A stretch of DNA of 64,000 bases from contig CAMKOM010000001.1 of the NCBI GenBank assembly GCA_946414435.1, forward strand, positions 168,402 to 232,401, written 5' to 3'. This document shows, in pieces, positions 52,328-60,474 of this stretch. Position 1 is the stretch's first letter. Each line of letters begins with the position of its first letter. Position numbers and translations under genes: made by a program. The notes under the pieces are model-generated. The model was not told the DNA's origin. It ran no database searches and saw only the letters and a list, made by a program, of their open reading frames with translations. Origin of the DNA: an uncultured Bacteroidota bacterium. Its GTDB lineage: Bacteria > Bacteroidota > Bacteroidia > Bacteroidales > SZUA-534.

Positions 52328-52335
52328 CAAATGTA
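52328..52335 (-). promoter_or_regulatory. MNT/HEPN -7 box
   Basis: TACATTTG on the minus strand, 31 bases before the MNT ATG. Confidence 0.55.
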
Positions 52336-52384
52336 CGTTTTATATGAATATTAAGCAGGCTATTTCGCAAAATATTACAAAAAC

Positions 52385-52411
52385 AAAAGGTGCAACAATG
52401 TCGCACCTTTT
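52385..52411 (-). terminator. gltX terminator
   Basis: Minus strand: AAAAGGTGCGACA, TTG-containing loop, TTGCACCTTTT, then GTTTTTG. Strong stem of nine or more pairs. Confidence 0.75.
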
Positions 52412-52439
52412 AATAATATTATATGCAAACAACTTATAA

Positions 52440-53960
52440 TTAGATTGTTGCGATAGCCTTTTCGATGCGTTTCAGCGTCTCTTCCTTGCCAATAAACTCG
52501 CATATATCGAAAATGCTCGGGCCTTGGCTGATACCCAGAATGGCAATGCGCAGAGTGTTCATCAACTGCCCCATCGACATTTGGTTATCGACAATCCATT
52601 GGTGAATGGCAGGCTCGGTTTCGGCGGCGGTAATCTTGTCGAATTCAGCCAGTTTGGCGGCCAGTTTCTTCAGATTCTCAACATTTTCGGGCTTCCAGAA
52701 CTTGGCAACCGATTTCTCGTCGTAACTGCTTGGCGCAACAAACATATACTCGGTGAGCGGCAGCAAATCCTTGGGGAATGTGGCGCGCTCCTTAATCAGC
52801 GACACGGCTTTGGCGGCGCGCTCGGCGGTTGTTGAAACGCCCTTTTCGGCGAGCATAGGAAGCAGTAATTCAGCAAGTTTCGCATCGTCGCACTTGCGGA
52901 TATACTGTGCGTTGAACCATTTTGCCTTTTCAGGATTGAAACGCGCTCCTGCCTTGCTCACTTTTTCGAGCGAGAAGGCCGTGATGAGTTCGTCCATCGA
53001 GAAAATCTCCTGCTCGGTGCCAGGGTTCCAGCCCAGCAGAGCCAACATATTTATAAATGCCTCAGGCAGATAACCGTCTTCGCGGTAGCCAGCCGAAACC
53101 TCGCCGTCGGGTGCAACCCAACGCAGCGGGAACACGGGGAAACCGAACTTGTCGCCGTCGCGTTTCGAGAGTTTGCCCTGCCCCTGCGGCTTAAGCAGCA
53201 GCGGAAGGTGTGCAAACTGCGGTTGCGTGTCGGTCCAGCCGAAAGCACGGTAAAGCAGGTAGTGCAGCGGCAACGACGGCAGCCACTCCTCGCCACGGAT
53301 AACGTGCGAGATCTCCATCAGATGGTCGTCGACAATATTGGCCAGATGATATGTCGGCAGTTGGTCGGCCGATTTGTAGAGCACCTTGTCGTCCAATGTC
53401 GATGTGTTGATGGTGATGTGTCCGCGGATTATATCGTCCATCTCAACATTCTCGTTTTCAGGCATTTTGAAACGGACAACCCATTGGTCGCCACGTTCAA
53501 TACGTTGCTTAACCTCGTCGGCAGAGAGTTTCAATGATGTCTCCAACTGATTGCGAACCTGATAGTTATAGGCAAATGTCTGTCCTTTCGACTCTGCCTC
53601 TTTGCGCATAGCATCGAGCGACTCAGCCGAATCGAACGCATAGTAGGCGTTGCCCGAATCGATAAGTTGTTGAGCGTATTGCAGATAGATTGCCTTGCGC
53701 TCGCTCTGGCGATAAGGTGCGTGCGGTCCGCCCTGCTCTACGCCTTCGTCGGTTTTAATGCCGCACCATTTCAGCGCCTCGATGATATAGTCTTCGGCTC
53801 CAGGCACAAAACGCTGAGAGTCAGTATCTTCGATACGAAGAATGAAATCGCCGCCGTGGCTACGGGCAAACAAATAGTTGTACAAAGCGGTGCGGACGCC
53901 TCCAATGTGAAGGGCTCCTGTGGGACTTGGCGCAAAGCGCACTCTAACTCGTCTTTCCAT
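52440..53960 (-). CDS. gltX: Glutamyl-tRNA synthetase
   Basis: A 506-residue class I aminoacyl-tRNA synthetase that charges tRNA-Glu. Motifs: RFAPSPTGALHIGG (HIGH motif), EDTD.QR.., GEEWLPSLPLHYLLYRAFGW and KLSKRDGD (KMSKS equivalent), with a helical anticodon-binding C-terminus. The length is usual for Bacteroidota. It lies directly downstream of tRNA-Glu on the same strand. Confidence 0.97.
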   Translation of the reverse strand: MERRVRVRFAPSPTGALHIGGVRTALYNYLFARSHGGDFILRIEDTDSQRFVPGAEDYIIEALKWCGIKTDEGVEQGGPHAPYRQSERKAIYLQYAQQLIDSGNAYYAFDSAESLDAMRKEAESKGQTFAYNYQVRNQLETSLKLSADEVKQRIERGDQWVVRFKMPENENVEMDDIIRGHITINTSTLDDKVLYKSADQLPTYHLANIVDDHLMEISHVIRGEEWLPSLPLHYLLYRAFGWTDTQPQFAHLPLLLKPQGQGKLSKRDGDKFGFPVFPLRWVAPDGEVSAGYREDGYLPEAFINMLALLGWNPGTEQEIFSMDELITAFSLEKVSKAGARFNPEKAKWFNAQYIRKCDDAKLAELLLPMLAEKGVSTTAERAAKAVSLIKERATFPKDLLPLTEYMFVAPSSYDEKSVAKFWKPENVENLKKLAAKLAEFDKITAAETEPAIHQWIVDNQMSMGQLMNTLRIAILGISQGPSIFDICEFIGKEETLKRIEKAIATI

Positions 53961-54010
53961 AACAAAACATCGTTAAAAGGTTCATAAACAGCATAAAAAC
54001 TGTTTTAAAC

Positions 54011-54036
54011 AAAAAAAGCTGCCTTCTCGCAGCTTT
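54011..54036 (-). terminator. Terminator after tRNA-Glu
   Basis: Minus strand: AAAGCTGC, GAGAAG loop, GCAGCTTT, then TTTT. It begins at the CCA end of the tRNA, so readthrough would be needed for tRNA-driven gltX expression. Confidence 0.75.
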
Positions 54037-54110
54037 GGTAGTCGATAGGAGAATCGAACTCCTATTTAGAGATTGAGAATCTCTCGTCCTAACCGTTAGA
54101 CGAATCGACC
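54036..54110 (-). tRNA. tRNA-Glu (anticodon CTC)
   Basis: Minus strand folds as a cloverleaf: acceptor GGTCGAT/ATCGACT (first pair G-U), D arm GTCT...GGAC, anticodon stem AGAGA/TCTCT with loop TTCTCAA (anticodon CTC), T arm AGGAG TTCGATT CTCCT, discriminator A and encoded CCA. The CTC anticodon reads GAG. Confidence 0.9.
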
Positions 54111-54131
54111 GGTTGTGTCGTTTTGACGGTG

Positions 54132-54161
54132 CAAAAGTAGTGGTTTTTCCGTTTGTTGCAA
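54132..54161 (-). promoter_or_regulatory. tRNA-Glu promoter
   Basis: Minus strand: -33 TTG at 54159-54161, 19-base spacer, -7 TACTTTTG at 54132-54139, 21 bases before the tRNA 5' end. Confidence 0.65.
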
Positions 54162-54252
54162 TAGTGCTGAAAAAGTTTTTTTTAATCCAGAAAAAGAAAA
54201 GGCCAGACAATTAAATCCAGCCTTCTGTTTATCTATAAAAAAGACGACAATC

Positions 54253-54489
54253 TTATTTTGAGTTAATTATTTTAATAATTTCTTCCAAACTTTTCTTAGA
54301 GTTCGGCATAATGCTTTCGGGAACCGGCTTACCTGTTGCCTTGGCAGCCTGATAGCGCTTGCACTCTTGGAATTTGCCAGGAACAAGGCAATACATATTC
54401 TTATATGCAACTCCTGTATAATCGTTTACAAAAATACCTTTTTGAAAAATCGGACATCTCTCAAGACTTGCGCAAACGTTGTTTTCCAT
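54253..54489 (-). CDS. Small four-Cys protein, unknown
   Basis: A 78-residue protein: MENNVCASLERCPIFQKG, then YKNMYCLVPGKFQECKRYQ, and a helical tail. The spacing C-x5-C ... YC-x8-C-x-RY resembles small Cys-motif domains seen attached to bacterial signalling proteins, where four Cys could bind a metal or cluster. Function unknown. It is monocistronic. The start ATG at 54489 has no clear ribosome site. Confidence 0.65.
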   Translation of the reverse strand: MENNVCASLERCPIFQKGIFVNDYTGVAYKNMYCLVPGKFQECKRYQAAKATGKPVPESIMPNSKKSLEEIIKIINSK

Positions 54490-54576
54490 CTTTTTATAAT
54501 TATAGCCTATAAATCAATTATATAACTTCACCTTATGGCAAAACATACTTTCATACGCATATATATGGGAAAAAGA

Positions 54577-54584
54577 TACATTTG
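54577..54584 (+). promoter_or_regulatory. -7 box of the DUF4250 gene
   Basis: TACATTTG, 22 bases before the ATG at 54607. Confidence 0.5.
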
Positions 54585-54606
54585 CAGCGAATATTTTTTT
54601 TGAATA

Positions 54607-54810
54607 ATGGATTTTTTGCCAAACGACCCCGCAATTTTAGTTTCAAGCATCAATATGCTGCTTCGCGATGATGAATTCGACTCATTAGAATCGCTTTGCT
54701 ACAACTTCAACCGTGAGCCCGACGAGATAAAAGCCCGCCTGCTATCCAATGGTTTCGTTTACAGCGAAGAACAACGCCAGTTCCGCCCAAAAAACTACAA
54801 TGCGCAATGA
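54607..54810 (+). CDS. DUF4250-like small protein
   Basis: A 67-residue protein matching my memory of DUF4250: LPNDPAILVSSINMLLRDDEFDSLESLCYNFNREPDEIKARLLSNGFVYSEEQRQF. Acidic, helical, no known function. It overlaps the next gene by four bases (ATGA), so the two are coupled. Confidence 0.75.
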   Translation: MDFLPNDPAILVSSINMLLRDDEFDSLESLCYNFNREPDEIKARLLSNGFVYSEEQRQFRPKNYNAQ

Positions 54811-55058
54811 TAGGGAAAGACTGCATTGAAACAGCCTACAGTTTTCTGCACCAGAAAGAGCGAATCTACGCCCACTCCACTCTCGACTGGCAGAAAGACG
54901 ACATTGAAATTGCCATTGGCGATTATGTCTGCAATATGAACCAGGAACTTTACAAGACTCTGGCCCGCGGTCGAGCCGATTTTCTGCACGACCACAGCAC
55001 CTTTGCCAACGATATAGCGGAAGCGGTTGCCACGCTTGAAAGTATGCTGTATCAATAA
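54807..55058 (+). CDS. Conserved-looking small protein coupled to DUF4250, unknown
   Basis: An 83-residue soluble helical protein, start MIGKDCIETAYSFLHQKERIY. No catalytic motif is seen. Its overlap with the DUF4250 gene and the matching composition argue that it is real and works with it. Function not inferred. Confidence 0.7.
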   Translation: MIGKDCIETAYSFLHQKERIYAHSTLDWQKDDIEIAIGDYVCNMNQELYKTLARGRADFLHDHSTFANDIAEAVATLESMLYQ

Positions 55059-55102
55059 GTTATATCCGACAAATCACCATATAAAAAATAAAGGTTGGCA
55101 TG

Positions 55103-55134
55103 TTGGAGTCACCACAAATATTTGCCTATCTTTG
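55103..55134 (+). promoter_or_regulatory. Promoter of the M13 peptidase gene
   Basis: -33 TTG at 55103-55105, 21-base spacer, -7 TATCTTTG at 55127-55134, 21 bases before the ATG at 55156. This excludes the longer frame from 55027. Confidence 0.7.
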
Positions 55135-55155
55135 AAATCGTTTCTAAATACAATT

Positions 55156-57180
55156 ATGCGCTATTTATTACCGCTGATTATTGTTTTCGAATTACTTGTG
55201 TCATGCGCAAGCAAACCAATGGCTGACACAATCAACATTGCCGATATGGACACCACCATAAGACCGCAAGACGATTTCTACCAGTACGCTTGTGGTGGAT
55301 GGATTGCCAACCATCCTATGCCGGAAAACAAAAGCAAGTATAGCATCAGCGATTATCTTTCCACCCAAGTTGACCAACAGATTCTCGATATCCTCACCGA
55401 TATAGTAAACAATAAACAGATACCCGGCTCGACAAACGAGAAACTGGCCTTGTTTTTCAAAAGCGGCATGGACACCGTAACCGTAAACGCTGCCGGCATT
55501 GAGCCAATCCGCTTTTTTATTGACGAATTCAACTCAATGCGGAATTTAGCCGATTTGCAGTATTGTATAGCATTGTTACAGAAACACTATATAAGAGCGC
55601 CTTTCGGGATACGTTTCGGACCATACTTGTCAAACAGTAGCATTTACGCCTTTGTTATTGAAAACGACGGGCTTTCCCTCGGAGATAGAGAGTTCTATCT
55701 TGAAGATGACGAATACTATGCAGAGATCAGACAGAACTACAAGGCGCATGTCGAGAAAATGTTCCTGCTTCTTGGGCAGGACAGTGCAACCGCGCATCAA
55801 TCGGCAAAAGCAACCTACGACATCGAATACAAGATAGCGGAAATATCGCTCGACATAATGCAGTCGCAAGACAGAGCGCACGTTATTCACAACAGCAATA
55901 TAGAGGATCTGACAACAAAGTTGCCTGCGTTCGATTGGGAATTGTACTTTAAGCAACTCAATCTGCCAATTCCTGATACAATCGTTGTAAATACCGACGA
56001 TTTGTATCTTCCCCGACTCGACACAATCATGAGGGAAACTCCCATTGATAACTGGAAGGCATATCTCACATATATGCTTATCAATGCCATGGCGCCAACG
56101 CTTGACAGCGGATTTGTTAATGAGAACTTCGATTTCAAAAAAAGAATCCTGTACGGCCAGGAAGAGAACGACCCCCGGTGGAAACAGGTTATTGATGAGA
56201 TGAACACCGATTTTGATGATGCAATCGGGAAATTGTACATAAAAAATTATTTTCCACCCGAAGCTAAAGCTCGCGCACTGGAAATGGCCAACAACATAAA
56301 ATCTGCACTTGCCGAGCACATCGCCAATTGCGAATGGATGTGCGACAGTACCAAAACGAAAGCATTGAACAAGTTGGCCAAAACAAAATTAAAAATCGGC
56401 TATTCCGAAGAATATGTTGATTATAAAGATTTTATCATGTGCGACACGTTTGCCACCAATGTACTGAATTGCTTGGCGCGATATTTTGAATATGAAATGA
56501 GTTTCATAAACCAGAAAATCAGCGACGATTTATGGTACAACATTCTTCCTCATACGGTCAACATGTTCTACGTTTATAATCAGAATGAGATTATTGTTCC
56601 GGCGGCCATGTTGCAACCTCCGTTCTTCTACAGCAACGGCGACGACGCCCTCAACTACGGCGCAATTGGTGCTTCCATCGGACATGAGCTAACGCACGGA
56701 TTCGATACTCAAGGGCGGATGTTTGACCAATTCGGAAACTTGGACGATTGGTGGTCGGACAATGACAAAAAAGAATTCGACCGCCTGGCTCAGAAACTGA
56801 TTGACCGCTTCAATTCGTTCATTGTCATCGACACTATGCACGCCGACGGCAATTTAACTCTTTGCGAAAATGTGGCCGACCTTGGCGGATTGTTGGTGGC
56901 ATACACTGCCTTCAGCAAAACCGAACAGTGGAAAGACCAGACAAAACTCATCGACGGACTGACTCCTGACCAACGCTTTTTTATTGCTTTTGCACAATCG
57001 TGGGCCGGCAGTTACCGTAACGAGGCTATCAGATCGCGGACAAAAACGGCCAACCACTCTCTGTACCGCTTCCGCATTGAAGGCACGTTGCCTAATATTG
57101 ATGCATTTGAAAAAGCCTTCGGCACAAAACCCGGTGACAAATACTATTTGCCAGACTCAATGAAAACACACATTTGGTAA
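55156..57180 (+). CDS. M13-family (neprilysin/PepO-like) zinc metallopeptidase lipoprotein
   Basis: A 674-residue oligopeptidase, exported as a lipoprotein (MRYLLPLIIVFELLVSCAS, lipobox Cys17). Family text: RPQDDFYQYACGGWI near the N-terminus, NAYY-like region VYNQNEIIVPAAMLQPPFF, the zinc motif GHELTHGFDTQG (HExxH), ENVADLGG (ENxxD, third ligand Glu) and the C-terminal FGTKPGDKYY. It cuts short peptides in the periplasm or at the surface. The start at 55156 is fixed by the promoter and signal peptide. Confidence 0.95.
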   Translation: MRYLLPLIIVFELLVSCASKPMADTINIADMDTTIRPQDDFYQYACGGWIANHPMPENKSKYSISDYLSTQVDQQILDILTDIVNNKQIPGSTNEKLALFFKSGMDTVTVNAAGIEPIRFFIDEFNSMRNLADLQYCIALLQKHYIRAPFGIRFGPYLSNSSIYAFVIENDGLSLGDREFYLEDDEYYAEIRQNYKAHVEKMFLLLGQDSATAHQSAKATYDIEYKIAEISLDIMQSQDRAHVIHNSNIEDLTTKLPAFDWELYFKQLNLPIPDTIVVNTDDLYLPRLDTIMRETPIDNWKAYLTYMLINAMAPTLDSGFVNENFDFKKRILYGQEENDPRWKQVIDEMNTDFDDAIGKLYIKNYFPPEAKARALEMANNIKSALAEHIANCEWMCDSTKTKALNKLAKTKLKIGYSEEYVDYKDFIMCDTFATNVLNCLARYFEYEMSFINQKISDDLWYNILPHTVNMFYVYNQNEIIVPAAMLQPPFFYSNGDDALNYGAIGASIGHELTHGFDTQGRMFDQFGNLDDWWSDNDKKEFDRLAQKLIDRFNSFIVIDTMHADGNLTLCENVADLGGLLVAYTAFSKTEQWKDQTKLIDGLTPDQRFFIAFAQSWAGSYRNEAIRSRTKTANHSLYRFRIEGTLPNIDAFEKAFGTKPGDKYYLPDSMKTHIW

Positions 57181-57204
57181 CATCTATATGATTGATTAAA
57201 AATC

Positions 57205-58143
57205 ATGATAACAAAAACGAAAAATAATATGCGACAACTTATCCTATGTTTAGCCGTTGCAACGGTTATGTGCGGTTGCAACAATAGCGACAGAGCCGAA
57301 CGCCAATCAATCAACAAACTCAGTCATGGATTGGTTAAGCTCTCCGAAATAAACAGTCTGCTCAACGGCTCATCGCAAGGTGTGAAAAGCACCTACGTTG
57401 ACTCTATTGCAAGCACCATCAAACGTAGCATGAGCTACGAACAGAAATTGCTGAAAATATATGAGATGGAATTCGCCATAGCCAACGAACTGTCATACGC
57501 TTGGGTTAACTCTTCGGTAAACAAATATATGTCATCCGATAGCACAAACGTAATTATGACGAACGGCGATCAAAAGAACGCCGACCGTTTCAGGCTAGCC
57601 ATCGCTCAAAATCTGATTGACGCTCAAACGCAACTTAACATATGCAAAGCTGAAAAATCTGTGAACTTGCGCGACTTGTCGGAAATGTCATTTACCGCGC
57701 TCACGTCATTCAACACCTTCTTTTTCTGCTATTACTTCTTAACCGACAACATCAAATACTTGCAATTTTTCTCACACAACAGCGAGAAGGTGAACAATTT
57801 GAAAAACTACGCCGACACCATTCTGGCCGACAAGGAAATGACTGAAAAAGAAGCCCTAAGAATGGCCTCGGCACTTGAGGCCACCGCATTTACAATAACC
57901 ATGAACACATTATCGTTCAACACTTTATGGAATGACCATTCTGCAAGAATGGATGAGATATCCGATTTCTTCAATACCAAGTCCGAACTGGTCATATCAA
58001 CATTCTTTGAGACATCGGACAAACGCGAATTGGAGTTTATGAGTGAAAAAGAGTACATAGATTATCTAAATAAAGCCACCAAATATAAACTTGAACTTAT
58101 TGACATGGTGGTGCAAGAAATACGTAGAACTGAACAACAATAA
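57205..58143 (+). CDS. Lipoprotein of unknown function
   Basis: A 312-residue lipoprotein: after MITKTKNN, the signal MRQLILCLAVATVMCGC has a lipobox ending at Cys. The rest is helix-rich and polar, with no recognised domain. It starts 24 bases after the M13 gene, so is probably cotranscribed. The start could also be the ATG at 57229 (MRQLIL). Function unknown. Confidence 0.65.
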   Translation: MITKTKNNMRQLILCLAVATVMCGCNNSDRAERQSINKLSHGLVKLSEINSLLNGSSQGVKSTYVDSIASTIKRSMSYEQKLLKIYEMEFAIANELSYAWVNSSVNKYMSSDSTNVIMTNGDQKNADRFRLAIAQNLIDAQTQLNICKAEKSVNLRDLSEMSFTALTSFNTFFFCYYFLTDNIKYLQFFSHNSEKVNNLKNYADTILADKEMTEKEALRMASALEATAFTITMNTLSFNTLWNDHSARMDEISDFFNTKSELVISTFFETSDKRELEFMSEKEYIDYLNKATKYKLELIDMVVQEIRRTEQQ

Positions 58144-58156
58144 CACTAACACAACT

Positions 58157-60385
58157 ATGAAACCACATTTCCTTACGCTGCTGACAGCGGCAGCACTGAC
58201 AATCGCAGTTGCGCAAACACGAGCACAAGCCCCCGTATATCTTGATGTAAATCAGCCTATTGAGCAACGCATCAATGATGCCATGAAACGTATGACCACC
58301 GAGGAGAAGGTGGCGCTTCTGCATGCACAGAGCAAGTTCAGCAGCGCAGGTGTGAAACGGCTCGGAATCCCCGAAGTATGGTGCTCCGACGGCCCGATGG
58401 GCATCCGCGACGAGGTGCTTTGGGACGAGTGGGAACAGGCCGGCTGGACCAGCGACTCGTGCATCGCATTTCCATCACTGACCTGCCTTGCAGCAACTTG
58501 GAACTCCGATATGGCCGCGCTCTACGGCAAAAGCATTGGCGAGGAGGCACTCTACCGCCGAAAGAATGTGTTGCTTGGCCCGGGCGTGAACATCTGCCGC
58601 ACCCCTATCAACGGCCGCACATTTGAATATATGAGCGAAGACCCGTTCCTTAACGCGCAACTGGTGGTGCCATACGTTAAAAACGTTCAGCAGAACGGCG
58701 TGGCGGCTTGCGTCAAACATTTCGCATTGAACAATTTCGAGGTTAACCGCTCGTCGGCGAATGTGATTGTGAGCGACCGTGCGCTGTACGAGATTTATCT
58801 GCCGGCCTTCAAAGCCGCCGTTACCGAAGGCAACGCTTGGGCCATTATGGGCAGCTACAACCTTTACCAAAACCAGCACTGCTGCCACAACAAACGGCTA
58901 CTCATCGACATTCTGAAGAGCGATTGGAAGTTCGACGGCGTGGTTATATCCGACTGGGGCGGATGCCACAGCACCGACGAGGCCGTAGCTAACGGACTCG
59001 ACCTTGAGTTTGGCACATGGACTGGTGGCAAAACCTGGGGACGCAGCAACTCATACGACAATTATTTCCTTGCAAAGCCATATCTCGATGGCATCAAAAG
59101 TGGCAAATACACCACCACCGAGCTCGACGACAAGGTGAGCCGCGTACTGAGGCTGATTTTCCGCACATCGATGTCGGGACAGGCACGCTGGGGCTCGCTC
59201 TGCTCCGACGAACACTATGCCGCAGCCCGCAAGATTGCTGGCGAGGGCATCGTCCTTCTTAAGAACGACCGCAACATTCTGCCCATCGACGCAAGCAAGA
59301 ACCCGAAAATACTTGTTGTGGGCGAGAATGCCATAAAAATGCTGACACTCGGCGGCGGCTCAACATCACTCAAAGTGCAGCGCGAGTTGTTGCCGCTTGA
59401 CGGCCTGCGTAACCGCTTTGGCGCTGAAAACGTGACATTTGCACGCGGATATGTTGGCGACACAACAACAACATTCGACGGAATTGACACCGGCCAGAAA
59501 CTTGCCGACCACCGCTCAGCGCAGGAACTGACCGACGAGGCTGTACGTATGGCCAAAGATGTTGATTTTGTAATATTTGTGGGCGGGATGAACAAGAGCA
59601 ACGGTCAGGACTGCGAAGGCACCGACCGCGCATCACTCGAACTGCCTTACAATCAGAACAATGTAGTGAGTGCAATTGTGAAGGTGAACCCGAATCTGAT
59701 TTTTGTGAACATTGCTGGCTCGCCTGTCACAATGCCGTGGCTCAACTCGGTGCCAGCAGTGATTCAGGCATGGTTCATCGGTTCTGAGGCTGGCAATGCC
59801 ATTGCCGATATACTCTCAGGCGATGTAAACCCGTCGGGCAAACTGCCACTCACCTTCCCCGCCAAACTCGAGGATGTTGGCGCGCACTCGGTTGGCGAAT
59901 ATGTGTGCAAACCGAGTTTTAAGGTTGTCGATGTAGAATATAAAGAGGACATCCTAGTGGGCTACCGCTGGTTCGACACCAAGAAAATCAAACCTCTGTT
60001 CCCATTCGGCTACGGCCTGTCATACACCACTTTCAGTTACGGCAAACCATCGATTGACAAAGCCACAATGACCGCCGACGGCAGCGTAACTGTTAAAGTT
60101 GACGTAACCAACACTGGCAAACGCGCTGGTGCCGAAGTAGTGCAGCTGTACATTGCCGACCTGAAATCGAGCCTACCGCGTCCAGCCAAGGAACTGAAGG
60201 GCTTCAAGAAAGTGCAGCTCAATCCGGGCGAAACCAAAACTGTTGAATTCACCATCGACAGCAGCGCACTCTCGTTCTACAACGACACTAAAAAACAGTG
60301 GGAAGCCGAGCCGGGTGCATTCGAAGCCATCATCGGCGCATCGTCAGCCGACATCAAGGGGAAAGTGAAGTTTGAATTGAAGTAG
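58157..60385 (+). CDS. Glycoside hydrolase family 3 (beta-glucosidase-like)
   Basis: A 742-residue exported glycosidase with signal peptide (MKPHFLTLLTAAALTIAVAQTRA). The N-terminal TIM barrel carries IPEVWCSDGPMGIR, KHFALNNFEVNR and the nucleophile Asp in VVISDWGG. The second alpha/beta domain is VLLKNDRNILPI...VVGENA. The fibronectin-like C-terminal domain is VTNTGKRAGAEVVQLYI. The linkage specificity is not readable. The frame extends to 58091 inside the preceding gene, but the ATG 58157 with the signal peptide is right. It lies 13 bases after the lipoprotein gene. Confidence 0.93.
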   Translation: MKPHFLTLLTAAALTIAVAQTRAQAPVYLDVNQPIEQRINDAMKRMTTEEKVALLHAQSKFSSAGVKRLGIPEVWCSDGPMGIRDEVLWDEWEQAGWTSDSCIAFPSLTCLAATWNSDMAALYGKSIGEEALYRRKNVLLGPGVNICRTPINGRTFEYMSEDPFLNAQLVVPYVKNVQQNGVAACVKHFALNNFEVNRSSANVIVSDRALYEIYLPAFKAAVTEGNAWAIMGSYNLYQNQHCCHNKRLLIDILKSDWKFDGVVISDWGGCHSTDEAVANGLDLEFGTWTGGKTWGRSNSYDNYFLAKPYLDGIKSGKYTTTELDDKVSRVLRLIFRTSMSGQARWGSLCSDEHYAAARKIAGEGIVLLKNDRNILPIDASKNPKILVVGENAIKMLTLGGGSTSLKVQRELLPLDGLRNRFGAENVTFARGYVGDTTTTFDGIDTGQKLADHRSAQELTDEAVRMAKDVDFVIFVGGMNKSNGQDCEGTDRASLELPYNQNNVVSAIVKVNPNLIFVNIAGSPVTMPWLNSVPAVIQAWFIGSEAGNAIADILSGDVNPSGKLPLTFPAKLEDVGAHSVGEYVCKPSFKVVDVEYKEDILVGYRWFDTKKIKPLFPFGYGLSYTTFSYGKPSIDKATMTADGSVTVKVDVTNTGKRAGAEVVQLYIADLKSSLPRPAKELKGFKKVQLNPGETKTVEFTIDSSALSFYNDTKKQWEAEPGAFEAIIGASSADIKGKVKFELK

Positions 60386-60407
60386 AAGTAAGTTTTAGTA
60401 ATAAAGA

Positions 60408-60442
60408 GAAAGGCATAGGTGATTATCACTTATGCCTTTTTT
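60408..60442. terminator. Bidirectional terminator
   Basis: AAAGGCATAGGTGATTATCA then CTTATGCCTTTTTT: a near-perfect stem with T-tract on plus and A-tract before it, serving the GH3 gene and probably the convergent phosphatase gene. Confidence 0.8.
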
Positions 60443-60474
60443 ATTACAATACCTATTAATAATGTCACTCAATA

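Noticed and set aside
55027..55155. Longer M13 protein starting at 55027
   Set aside because: The promoter at 55103-55134 and the lipoprotein signal at 55156 show the shorter start is right.
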